From positions 60,285,984-60,349,983 of the forward strand of contig NC_092803.1 of the NCBI RefSeq assembly GCF_040954645.1: DNA of 64,000 nucleotides, read 5' to 3'. The DNA comes from Diabrotica undecimpunctata. Taxonomy: Eukaryota; Arthropoda; Insecta; Coleoptera; Chrysomelidae. Position numbers and translations under genes: made by a program. Under the pieces are notes generated by a model. That model was not told where the DNA came from and searched no databases. It saw nothing but the letters and a program-made list of their open reading frames with translations. Positions 53,483 to 64,000 of the stretch are shown here, one piece after another. Positions within the stretch are counted from its first letter, which is position 1; every line of letters begins with the position of its first letter.

Positions 53483-54469
53483 TTCCTTAAAACGGTATAA
53501 AGACCCTTTTACGTGAATAAAATACATCCTGTTTATGAAGGTATTCTTTTGAGGCTATGTATAATTTACTATTTTTATTGAGAATTTACAACAAATTTAG
53601 TTTAAAATATATTTATTTTGAGGTTTCGATTTCCACTTCGGAAATCATTCTCAAAGTACTAATTAAACATTTTCTTAAATTAAATTACAAATTCAACAAA
53701 TTTGTATTTTGACTGCTCTATGGCAGGGTCTAACTGATAAGTCTATAACCGCCTAAAATCTTTTGAATTGTGGTGATATTGCCACATGCTTAAGGTACCT
53801 TGGAGCTATCACCGTACAGATAATTGAGATAGAACCTGAAATCTTGATATCCATAACATCTATAAGTTATGCGTATTTTAAAGAAGACTCGAAATAATAA
53901 ATATTGTCATCTATAAACATTTGTATAAAAATCAAATACAGAAGACAGGCAGGTTGATGAAGCATACCATGGCTAAAAAAATCTTGAAATGGATCGAAAT
54001 ATTCTCTATTGAACTGTTTTGATCAGCATTTAATAGAATTAACCCGAACAATATTATCGAAAATATCCAAACAAAGGCTCTAGAAATATAATCATGTCTG
54101 GAATATAAAAAGTATTAAATAAATTGTCCATATTTTTTTATTTAAACCAAATACTTCCAAAAGGAGAAATTCCTTCCAAAAGAATGGAAAACCTTCTATG
54201 GTCTACAAAAACAGATTTGAAGGTGAATGAGATCACAAAGAAAATAATATTAAGGATCTACTTGATACGAATTAAATACCTGAGAAAGAGTGGATTATCG
54301 ATTATACCAGATATACACCGAACGATTGTTAAGCATACCAGACATACTAATAAACGAGAACATCTAACTCAAACTGCAGTACATACAATCAGAAATTGTC
54401 TCTATTGTCATTCACTGTTCCATAGATTCGACTTAGTATTTTTTTTTTGAAACATCCTAACATGTTTTC
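53483..54469. other. No gene; GAAAC hairpin motif at 53622-53656
   Basis: On the minus strand 53656-53622 reads CTTTGAGAATGA, hairpin TTTCC-GAAGT-GGAAA, TCGAAACC, a dispersed motif group also seen at 55494. A plus-strand pseudo-frame at 54124-54450 has no family I recognise. Confidence 0.4.
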
Positions 54470-54600
54470 ATTATTTTTTGTTAGACTCCAAGTCTCTAAA
54501 CTATGTGTAAGGACTGGACGTATTATTGTTTTGTAGAGTTTTACTTTTGTATTTTACGATATAACTGAGCATTTAAGAAGGAGCCAAAAAGAATCTATTT
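54470..54600 (-). mobile_element. Non-LTR RT thumb fragment
   Basis: Minus strand retains a YKTIIRPVLT-like run (as YKTIIRPVLTHSLETW with shifts). Abuts a sense fragment at 54600. Confidence 0.5.
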
Positions 54601-55430
54601 GCCGTGCACATTCGGCGGTATATTTATGCGGAAACTGATGGAGTCGAAGACAGCTGGGCAAAAATTAAGTCTAATATCTTTGCCTCTGCCAAGGCGAAGA
54701 ACTCCATGGTTTTGTACAAAAGTGAAGGAAAAATGTAAAGAAAAGCAAAAAACTTACCTGAAATACATGTCAACCCAAACACAAGAGGCATACCATAATT
54801 AGAATACAATTAGAAACGAAACACATGCACAAATAAAAGAATGATCACTGGGAACGCTTTTCCAAAGAAATGGAATATGATTTTTACGGTCTGCAAAAGG
54901 AAATATGGCGCTTCATAAGAGGTCAAAGAACGTAGGTAAAGAAACTAATAGAACCAAAAAACATGGAAAAGGATACGTAGATTGACTACCTAAAAAAGCT
55001 CTATGTAGAGAAAAATAAACGACGCTAGAACCGGAAACAGCAGAAATTACCACGAATAAAAATCTTAGTAGTAATAATTTAGAGGATAAGTTTAGCAGAT
55101 AAACAATAGGGTTTTCGTAGTGGAAGACCGTGTACAGATGCAATATTCGTTTTAAAGCAAATTACTGAAAAATCGCTAGAGTAAAATAGACTAGCATTTC
55201 TGTGTCTAATTGACCTAAAGAAAGCATTTGACAAAGTAAGACTTAAAGATGTAATCCATATTCTGTATAATAGAGAAGTTCCCCTAAATATTATAAAAAC
55301 TATCGAAAACATCTACCAAAACAGCAAAATGGAAGTCAGAATAGAACTTACAGAACCTATAGAAACAGGCAGCAGAATAAGACAAGGGGATTCATTGAGC
55401 ACCATGCTCTTTATATTGTCCTGAAGCTAT
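54600..55430 (+). mobile_element. Non-LTR linker plus RT relic
   Basis: Plus strand, shifted frames: DSWAKIKSNIFASAKAKNSM-like, WFCTKVKEKCKEKQKTYLKY, EMEYDFYGLQKEIWRFIRGQ, GRPCTDAIFVLKQITEKSLE, LAFLCLIDLKKAFDKVRLKD, IIKTIENIYQNSKMEVRIEL, GSRIRQGDSLSTMLFI. It stops just before the catalytic box. Many small indels. Confidence 0.78.
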
Positions 55431-57169
55431 TTTATTGTGGCATGTTAAAGTAATTACTATTTAAATGGGAATAAACCACAATTAAAGGTTTATTGACGTT
55501 TCAATTTCCACTTCGGAAAAATACAAACTAATGTTTGTATTTGTATGTTTCTGTTAATAAAAAAATTATCTACTTCTGATACATTTAATATTTACTGGTA
55601 TTTAAGACCTTTTAAATAATATTTGAATTTACATTAAGTTTTTGTAAAAATTTTTTCATTTTATGCACGTGTCTAAAAAATACGTTTATTTCGAAAAGGG
55701 TGTATGGTGTATGATTTGAAACAGGAATACCTTTTTTGTGTAGAATTGAATGTTTTTTTATGTTTTTTTGCCTAGAATGTTTATGCAGGGCGGACAAAAA
55801 AATTATGGCCACATTAATGAACCAATGTTATAGTAGGTGGCGCCACGTAGTGTCAATGGTAAAACTAATATAATTTTCATATTAAGCATACTAACTAATA
55901 GCAAGATACAAAATTTCCCTTAAATCAGTCGAATAGTTTTCAATATATCCCTAAAAATATTATAAAACATTTTAATGAATCACCCTGTACGAAAACTAGC
56001 AACATTTTGCCCAAGCAAGTTGAGCCCAAACGCTTTATTTTGATGTTAGCTATCACCCATTAGCTAATGTCCAATTAATTATGGGACACCCTGTATATTT
56101 TATATTTATTATACCAATTTATATAATTACAGAGTTTATTTATAATAAAAACGTGTTTAACTACTTATTTCAATAATGCTTTTTTGAGATCCTAATTCCA
56201 ACCTCACTTTTGCAATACTGTTGTAAATATATAAATTATATTTAAATATTATTGTAATAGTAATATTATTTTAGGGAAACGTTTTATAAAACTAGTTAAT
56301 AGATTGTAACAATATGTGGAATTTAATTTACAGTAATCATTAGATAAAAGTTTCTGTCTATATAAATTAGACCTTATAGCGTCATTAACAATCCACAGTC
56401 TACGTTGATGCTTTTTATGATTTTGACTCAGAAACCGGTATTTTTTACTGTAGCAGTTTGCGATGCAACAAATATTACCTACTATCGTTTTGAACAATAA
56501 TTATAATGTATAAATATAAATTAGAAAAGCATTACGGTGATGACAAATTTGGCCAATATGAGCGCTTTGGCTTTAAACGTGACGTATATCCCCTCCCGTC
56601 AGCTGCATAGAACAAATACGATACAGCCAAAATTATTAGTTGTAACAAATACTCGTTTTTCGAAGAAAAACATTTGTTAAACTGTTTTATTATAAATTAT
56701 TATCCTTTATCGTAGATTATAAAAGCATTTTCAAGAATAGATCGAATGGAACAGAACAACTTAGAACGGGATTCTGCAGCATACACAGGGAATAATACGG
56801 GAAAAATAACAATATCATACATAAAACGATTATCAAAAAAACTTAAAACGATAGAAAATCAATGCAACCTTTTAACAATATTTAAAACAACAAACACATT
56901 GTGATCTATTTTATCTAAGAGTAAACCTAACAATTAACAAGAAAAGACAAAGAGTTGAATTTATAAATATAAGAGTAAGTGAATATTAATATTGTATTAA
57001 AAATAGAGAATTTGATAGATCTCAAATATGTAAACACGCATGGAAAAATAAACATAGGGTTTAATGAAACGATTCAAGTATAGTCCTAAAAGAAGCAGAT
57101 GGTAAAAAGAGGACAATCAAAGAAGCGGCTCTAATTATGCTAAATGTGACCAATTGCGTCGCTTATCAC
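55431..57169. other. No gene; small repeat motifs
   Basis: 55494-55519 (minus strand) is a TTTTCCGAAGTGGAAATTGA hairpin followed by AACGTC, the same group as 53622. CACCCTGTAC at 55982 and CACCCTGTATA at 56088 are Tc1/mariner-MITE-like ends in the same orientation. 56520-56620 is locally GC-richer. No supported frame. Confidence 0.4.
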
Positions 57170-57500
57170 GTCGCATAACGCATCGCAATAGGAGTGGAAA
57201 CAGCACACAACCCTGCCTGACTGTGTTTAGAATTTATACTCTTTTGTCGACTTTTCGTTAATATGAATGTTTGATGCCAGTATAATTTTTTAATGACTCT
57301 GATGTCGCGGCTATCAACTCTTTTATCTCTCAATATTTTAATGAGCTCGGCATAATGTACTATGTTAAATGCTTTTCCATAATATGTGAAAAAGACATCT
57401 TTTCATTGGTCTTGACGTTTCTGTAGCAAAAAATTCAGAGTCAAAAGTGTATTTCTAATTCCTAATCCATCTCTTAATGTAAACTACATTTCTTCTTGAT
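57170..57500 (-). mobile_element. RT fingers/palm relic (GAA-tail family or kin)
   Basis: Minus strand: GLGIRNTLLTLNFLLQKRQD, YYGKAFNIVHYAELIKILRD, DSRDIRVIKKLYWHQT, then an eroded RQGC..S region. Parallel to 1280-1600. Confidence 0.7.
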
Positions 57501-57799
57501 CTTCTTCATAATTATTCCTTATTATACTCTCGATGATAATACAGTGCATTTATAAAGTGTGGAAAGGGTCTATTATCTCATGACTTAATTATTTTCAGAG
57601 TTAAAGCTCTGATAGGTCGATTTTTGTTTTTGTTTTTTAACCTTTTTGGAAAAAAATGACTTTTACTTCCACTACCTTAGCAGATGTAACATAATCGATA
57701 ATTTTTTTTAATAGAAAGGGCATATTTTTATCTAAAAAATTAAAAGGTCATATTTTTCTGAGTACAACCGTATCAAACTCATCACATTCAAACGTCAAT

Positions 57800-58969
57800 A
57801 TACAGAGTGTAAAGGAAACCAGTGCTCCTATTTCTTAAAATTTAATTCTAAATTTATTTTACAAAGAAAATTATTAAAGAAGTCATGCCATACTAAAGAC
57901 AAACAAATAATAACATAATTACAACAAATGCTCGAATTGAGCTCCTTGGTTTAATTGGCAGAATCCAAGACGTCCAATGAATTCTTGGGTTATGTTTGAC
58001 AACATCACTGGTGCAATTTGTTGCATTTTAGTACGAATTCTCTGTTTGAGGTCTACCAAATTGGTAGATTGATTTACATATGTCTTACTTTTCAAATAAC
58101 CCTAAATAAAAAAGTTAATGGGATTTAAATCTGGCAACTTAGCAGGCCATTCAATGTGGCCTCGTTTTTCAGTTCAGTGATTGGGAAAGGTTGCATTTAG
58201 AAAATTTAGAATAGTTGCATTTAGAATAACCACTAAAGCATAGTGTGGATATAGTTGATCGGGACTATTGATATCTGGAAATGTTGCGTTTAAAAATGGA
58301 CCTACGTAGGTTTGCAACATATTTAAATATCTTTCACCTGTCACCGTACTGTCAAAAAAATACGGTCTTACAATGGTATTCCTAACAATTCCAGCCCATA
58401 CATTTACTTTTTGGGGATATTGGGTCTAAACTTCCATTGTCCAACTGGGATTTCTGTTGCGCATTTAAACAAAAAGTGGCCTTGTCGGAAAACAAGATAT
58501 TATATTCAAATTCATTATTTCGATTACACAATTCTTGCATATTTTCTCAAAACTCCATACGTCTATCAAAGTCGTCTTCATTGAGTTCATGTATAAATTT
58601 AATTTTATATAGATGTAATTTGGCCTTTTTCAGAATTTCATAAATAGCACCACTACAGGTCTCATTGTTAGTTGATAAAGTTGTAATTGAAGAATGAGGA
58701 TTTTCTTCAATTTCAAGTAATTAATTGATTGCCGTCGGAAACAGTGGGTCTGCCCCTCTTGAACTTATCTTTAACATTGCAAAAATCATTACATTTATGC
58801 AATATTTTGCTTACCATCGCTTTTATTATTGGTACTCGATCAGGATATTTTTACTAAAGATATCGCATACTTCCGTCATACTTATTTTACGATCGCCGTA
58901 ACTAAGATCATCAAAACTTCTATTTGCTGTATTTCTGACAGCACCATTGTAATTTCAAATAATTTCTAT
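57800..58969 (-). mobile_element. Mariner-like transposase relic, second lineage
   Basis: Minus strand from right: YPDRVPIIKAMVSKIL, KFKRGRPTVSDGNQL (HTH and GRP linker), CSGAIYEILKKAKLHLYKIK, FIHELNEDDFDRRMEF, NILFSDKATFCLN (first catalytic Asp in FSD), then a C-terminal half with WPAKLPDLNP-like and RIRTKMQQIAPVMLSNIT-like codons in shifted frames to ~57950. DD34D-type order. Stops and frameshifts are frequent. Terminal repeats not fixed. Not closely similar to 5293-6528. Confidence 0.8.
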
Positions 58970-59350
58970 TAGGGTGATATTTCTCAAAAAGATACTAGTG
59001 CAAACGTCTAAATTGATGTAACACAACAAATCAATTTAATATTAACATATCCAATGGTAACTACGAACTTACTGTCTGGTTGCTAAGGAATTTGACATGT
59101 CTTCTCAGCCTACTTGATTTTTGACAATCTACTGAGTCCAGTCGTTACCGCTTTATTTTATTGTATTGTTGATCTACAGCTAATTACAAAGCCAATACTA
59201 TTTGAATGGAATTAGTTATCTTTAATAGATAAACAATCTACCTTCTGTATCGTACAACAATAGGTCACAATTGATAGTAAATAGATTTTTCCTACGCCTT
59301 TAAAGCGTTTTCTTTATTCTTTGTTTTAGATGTTTTAACATATCACCCTA
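58970..59350. repeat. 11-bp inverted pair TAGGGTGATAT / ATATCACCCTA
   Basis: 58970-58980 and 59340-59350 are exact complements and start/end with TA, 381 bp apart. Could be a small Tc1/mariner MITE; no further support. Confidence 0.4.
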
Positions 59351-60238
59351 TTCTTTGGTCTTTAAATTCTTTTCTTACTCTCTAATCTCCTCAAAGATTT
59401 TAATAAGCGACTATTTAGAGCAATTTATTTTATTTCTAGGCGTTCTTTAAACTGGGGCATACAGTGCGTAACAATTTAAGATACACCAGTGTTATCGAAT
59501 ATTTTATACCTCTCCTTACACCTCATGCGTAGAAGTGATTGTCACGGGTTTTGATTCATTAGGATTTACGGTTTACATAGAATAATTTTTTATATTAAAC
59601 TGCATATGGAATCGGTTAAATAAGACGAGCTAATGTCACCTTCAAATATCCAATTTTGATCTCCAGTATACATTTAGATTTGAAGAATTTTTGAACTGCC
59701 AACAACTCTCCTAACCAAACTAACACTCCGTGAAAGTTCCAAAAATCCTCTCTAATAATAAGGGACTCTTTCTCAGCACACATAAATAGAAAGTATCCAG
59801 CCCTCAGTCGACTTTCTTCATATAGGGAAGCACATACCGATCGAATCAGGCGGGGACCAGGAAAACAAAAAATTTAACACGGTAGTATAAAATCCAAAAA
59901 TGTATCTGTAATTTAAATTGGAAGATATAATCACAGTACAGTACGTCTGTACCTTGCGCAGGCCTCATTCCCTCATCAAAGTGGAACGGCATGATAAAGT
60001 AACATTGGTTTAAAATACTGTACATTTTCTAACTTCAGATCTATAAGCTTTATATCATTCTGAGTATGTTCTTCTATCCCTCAACCTTAGATATCTTCAT
60101 CTGCACCGCTTACATAGCTGCTTTTTGTCTTCTAGGTCTATTTGTGAAGTCGAATTAATTTATAATGCTAGGTAATAGTACGGATTAGAAGGCTAACAAA
60201 TGATTGTTTTCAAAAAAAAAAAAATTTCAGGTCCTTTA
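59351..60238. other. No gene recognised
   Basis: AT-rich with no supported structure. Confidence 0.4.
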
Positions 60239-60779
60239 TTAAATACGATTTTTTTTTAAATATGACTTTATCCTTGAATTAAACATAACTTTTTTTTTAG
60301 TTCTCATAAATAGTTTGTTTTCTAGAGAGCGCCAAAAAAAGGTATGTGATGGCAGACACTAACTTTCAGGATTGGTACATCTTAAACAAAAAATTCCAAC
60401 GGGATTACTTAAAGAAGAAGGTCTTGCAAGACAAGCAACCATTTTTAATCGAAAATTAATATTAAAAATCAAAATGGCTGACACTTGACGAAAAAGTTGA
60501 AAAAAATTGATTTTTTTTACCAATTTTTGCATGTCAAAATTTGGTGGTTAATTGTCTTGTAAGGGCGCTTTATTAAAGTAATCCTGTTGGATTTTTTTGT
60601 TACGGATGTTCCAATCCAAGAATAATTAGTGTCTGTCATCGGTCACCTTTTTTGAGACGTTAACTGAGGCGCCTCCTAGAAAACCCTCTAGCGCCCTCTT
60701 TTTAGTTTATAATAACTAATTTTTTTTTTTGTTTAATTAAAAGAAAAAATCATATTTAAAAATGATATTCGATTTTAAT
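60239..60779. mobile_element. Foldback element, ~541 bp, ~200-bp inverted arms
   Basis: Left arm 60239-60440 and right arm 60541-60779 align in inverse orientation over landmarks AAATATGA, AATTAAACA, TTTTCTAG, GCGCC / GGCGC, GGCAGACACTAA / TTAGTGTCTGTC, GGATTGG / CCAATCC and GGATTACTT / AAGTAATCC. The spacer of ~100 bp is AT-rich. No frame. The arms have diverged, so it is not recent. Confidence 0.78.
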
Positions 60780-61879
60780 ATTTTATGTTCGTATCTAATA
60801 AAGGAGGTGAGAAGTTTTTTTGAAAATATGCATTTTTTAGCCTTCCAAATTGTATTGGTATCTTAATTAATGTTGTTAATAAGAAGAAATTGTAAACTAA
60901 ATGCTCATTTGATCGGATGTTTTTTTTTATATTCTAAGTAAAAATATATGTTTTATCGTTTTATAATAAGAATATATCGTAATAAAGCAAATAATAGAGA
61001 AGTATGAAAAACTCAAATGATTTTGACATTTATTTAGATTTTTATTAGCTAAACAAAAAATTATTGTATCTACTGTTCAAATACATATTTAGTTAAATTT
61101 AAAACTGCGGAAAATATAGCCCAACGATAGACGTTGAGCACTTCCTGTTTCCAGTGATGAAATAAGCATTTCCTCACCAGGAAAGATCGATCTATAAGAG
61201 CCAGAGCCAGAGGTTGTCTTTCTCGTTTGCCGCTACCGATGCAGTCCACCGTTGCCGTTGTGCTTCCCTTGTAAACACCTATTTTATAAATTTGCTGCAT
61301 GAATTAGGGGCGCATGCGCTCCCACATATGTGCGCGATTTTCTGCACGTTGTTCCCGATAGGTTTTCCTTTTATCTGTTTTTTTGATGTTTTATTTTCAA
61401 TCCGGAAAATCGGAAAATGTCCATTATAGCCTTTGGATGAGAACAATAGTCTGAATAATAGCAGCATACTAGAAAGTAACACTACAATATATTATACAGG
61501 ATAAACAAAAAGATCATACTTTTAGATTTAGCTATATGATATAATGCAACAATTTGCTGTCAGGGCGTAAAATTACGATGTACATATATTTAAAGAAATA
61601 TATTTCTATAAGAATTAAATAGAAGTAAATCTAATATAACATTATGGCAAATATGTTTTTAGCTATGACATGGCTATATGACCAATGATTCAAGCTAAAA
61701 ATTGCTATAATATTATCTACGACTTTCTTTAATTATCACTAAATTGGCCTCAATAAAGTATCCAATAACAAAAGTCATGCAGAAATGATAACCCTTTACT
61801 TTACAACTATAAAATTATATACAAAAAATATTTTTTTTATTTATTTATTTCTTACAATATACTCAATAAATATATAGAA
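60780..61879. other. No gene assigned; GC-richer patch 61120-61430
   Basis: 61120-61430 has higher GC and open frames on both strands (for example 61070-61300 minus), but none shows homology I recognise or clear splice sites. It could be an exon, or a fragment of an unrecognised repeat. Confidence 0.35.
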
Positions 61880-62790
61880 TAATTAGTAAATATGATTTAG
61901 AGAAAGGGGTTGACTCAGGTACTATCCACCAATGGTTCCCGGTAAATCGTTTAAGTCTTAAAACCAGTTTGTCAAGTCTTATCTATACTGATTGGTTGAA
62001 CAATTCTATTATTAGACTATTATTTACGTGATCTGTAATGTGGCGTCGATAAGTTTTTGCACTTCAGTTACATACAGTATGTTTAGATCATTGTGTATCG
62101 TTTGGTTCCATAAATACCAGGTGCCACTTATTAATATACTGGGCATTTTTTAATGAAACGTTCAAAGAATATTTAGGTTGGATCTTTTTACTGCGTCCCC
62201 ATAGTTCCGTTTCATATATCCAGATTGGTTTCAAATTTGTTGTTTATACAGTTTTTTATTTTCCATAGATAGCTGTGATTTTATTTTATTTATTAGCCAG
62301 TTTGTGATTTTTACTTTAGGAGCAAGTTGACGTCTCCTAGATAATATATGTGATGTACATGTTAATTTTTTAACAAGAAAAAGTAATAGATATTTTACTT
62401 ATATCTTAATGGGAATGGGCGTTTAATCTATGTTTATTGTCAGACATGTACTTCTTAAATTACGTGTGCTTTCTGAGTCTGTTGGCCTTCTCCATGTCCA
62501 TTTCTCTAGCCCATGTGTCAGTAGGTTGAGATAATTTTAATTGTTTTTCAGTGGCTGTTACTGGATCATCATCTAAGGACAAATTTGCTGTATTATGCAT
62601 CATTTTTGAAGGTTGCTGTATGTTATCGGTTAGAGCAATATCAGAAGTATATAATAAATAAAATGGTGGTCCATTTACGTTGCCCTGCGCTAGTCCTACA
62701 GTTATCTTATAATTTATCATCGACTTTGTTGAAAGCTGGCTTTTTCCCTTCTTTGCCTTTTTAATTTTATTGACGCTGTGACACTACTGA
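61880..62790 (-). mobile_element. Jockey-type RT C-terminal half relic
   Basis: Minus strand from right: VGLAQGNVNGPPFYLLYTSD (for GxPQGSVLGPLLYLLYTSD), DDDPVTATEKQLKLSQ, then LKPIWIYETELWGRSKK (KPIWTYGIELWGxASK) and a C-terminal LKRFTG block near 61950. These are characteristic of Jockey ORF2. Catalytic ADD is lost. Confidence 0.8.
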
Positions 62791-63240
62791 AATGTCGAAC
62801 GGTTTTCCCAAAATTCGAATTGCTGTAACAGTATCAAATTGTCTAACTGCGGTCCTTTTGTTTATTTCGTCTTTAAGTTTTTTCGTTATTTTTGACATCA
62901 TTTGAAGTACACTTATCTGTCTGAAAGAGCCTCTCAAGATGAAAGAGATTTCTGTGGTCGGTTACGCTGTCGTACACATTTTTCTCTTTCTAGTGACTGT
63001 ACTCTAGGAGCTCTAAAGAAGATTACGAAAGGATCACTTTCAACGAAAATAATAACGGTATATCTATTCATAATAATGGTAATTCTACATATCTGAAAGG
63101 GTTACTTATACAAGGTAATTATATTTCGACTTCGTGATCTCAATTCTAATCATTATTAGAACATTTTTTTAGCAAATAACAAAAGCAAAATTTGTTTAAA
63201 TTGTAATCGCAAAGTCAAAATAAACTTAATATAAGGTAAA
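62791..63240. other. No gene recognised
   Basis: A short plus-strand open stretch 62902-63096 shows no homology I recognise. Confidence 0.4.
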
Positions 63241-63530
63241 ATTGTAGCTCATCATCATCATCTCGCTTTCTGCGTCCAAAGTTGAACATAGGCCTCCGCT
63301 AATTTCTTTCAGTTCTATCGTTCTTGAGCTTCCTGCAGCAAATTCCCAGCAATTCTTTTGACGTCATCCGACCATTGTGTAGGTGGTCTACCTTTGCTTC
63401 TTCTGGTCAGCTCGTGGTCTCCATACTGTAATATTTTTGGTCCACCGCCCGTCATGCATTCTTGCCACATGGAACTCATTTCTAACAGACTCCAACTAAC
63501 TTGAATACTGACAAAAACTGGGAACATTTT
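63241..63530 (-). mobile_element. GRPPT family 3' end
   Basis: Minus-strand frame RRSKGRPPTQWSDDVKRIAG, NLLQEAQER, ending with LWTQK-like codons and followed by GATGATGATGAGC at 63262-63250. Same family and tail type as 19791-20640. Only ~280 bp inserted. Confidence 0.85.
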
Positions 63531-64000
63531 GTACCTACTTCTTTGTCATTTTTGGAATTTATTTCATTGTTCTTTATTTATATTAATTTGTATGTTGTTC
63601 GTTGTTATTTATTCTAGGATTATCTAATTTTTATGTCAGTGGCGTCGCGTAATTCTAGATAATTCTACCAGCGGCGTCGCATAAACATATATAACATGAT
63701 ACTGCACTAATATATCTAACTCGGTCTCTGCTACTTTAATATTTTTGTTTTCATCACAAATTTAGCCAGCAACTACCCTTTTGATATTTATTTTAACCGA
63801 CTTATTCCATTTTTTCATATTCGGGACTTGCATGTATAGTGGTAGAACTAAAAACGATTGGAAATATTCAAATATTATATTAAAGGGGTATTTCCAAGAT
63901 ATATAAACGGGAAGAATTTCAGAGAAAATCCCAAAAAACTTGTAAAGAAGTGTGGATTATTCCCATTCTCAAAAAAGATTCTAGCGACTGTTGCGAAAAC
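63531..64000. other. No gene recognised
   Basis: AT-rich to the window end; two GGCGTCGC repeats near 63640-63680 are the only notable motif. Confidence 0.4.

Noticed and set aside
61070..61482. Overlapping frames in a GC-richer patch suggestive of a host exon
   Set aside because: No homology recognised, no convincing splice sites, and frames overlap on both strands.
1..64000. CRISPR arrays, bacterial operons, rRNA or tRNA genes
   Set aside because: No spaced identical repeats, ribosome-binding architecture, rRNA blocks or tRNA cloverleaf/B-box motifs were seen on either strand.

Overview
The window looks like AT-rich insect nuclear DNA, possibly from a beetle or another insect with a large, transposon-filled genome. 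This rests on a split host exon with eukaryotic splice signals, dense fossil retroelements and DNA transposons typical of arthropods, (TA)n microsatellites, and no prokaryote-like gene arrangement. I see one convincing host exon: 49702-49825 (+), which encodes the start of the T1 tetramerisation region of a Shaker-type (Kv1) voltage-gated potassium channel. No other Shaker exon was recognised, so most of the window is probably intron of that gene, or intron plus 5' flank.

Layout. 1-5.2 kb: a 3'-half non-LTR retrotransposon, a (TA)n tract and an antisense endonuclease relic. 5.3-6.5 kb: an end-to-end decayed mariner-like element. 7.0-10.4 kb: an antisense Jockey/CR1-like relic split by a 566-bp hAT derivative (8-bp target duplication) and by a dimeric ~398-bp tandem repeat whose minus strand carries two hammerhead ribozymes, i.e. 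a retrozyme-like insertion. 11.4-19.6 kb: an antisense piggyBac transposase pseudogene split by a 6.1-kb Ty3/gypsy element with 311-bp LTRs that read as identical, and by a 364-bp MITE. 19.8-49 kb: many truncated non-LTR relics from at least five lineages, an internally deleted piggyBac, a Penelope GIY-YIG relic, an LTR-element gag relic and a 605-bp element with a 9-bp target duplication. 48.0-48.4 kb: a GC-richer block with a TATA box, two tandem hairpins whose stems covary, and a hammerhead-like motif. 50.5-64 kb: more non-LTR relics, a second mariner, a foldback element and other MITEs.

The two strongest discoveries are the gypsy element and the ribozyme repeat. The gypsy Pol extends past integrase into a domain resembling the TARG1/OARD1-type macro (ADP-ribose) fold, followed by a CCCH zinc finger. 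Its gag has an N-terminal SAP domain and a coiled coil but no CCHC knuckle, and an in-frame TAG interrupts gag although the LTRs match. The ribozyme repeat sits cleanly inside a Jockey endonuclease frame with a 12-bp target duplication. The tandem covarying hairpins at 48150-48271 are the best candidate for an undescribed structured RNA.

Family nicknames used below: 'GAA-tail family' = RTE-like elements ending in (GAA)n right after the stop codon; 'GRPPT family' = RTE-like elements whose C-terminus contains GRPPTRW and ends near (GAT)n; 'RSMRD family' = elements with a GRSMRD motif after the RT active site; 'TA-tail family' = the element at 36355. Clade names are judgements from reading protein motifs. 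All boundaries of decayed elements are approximate unless a target duplication is given.
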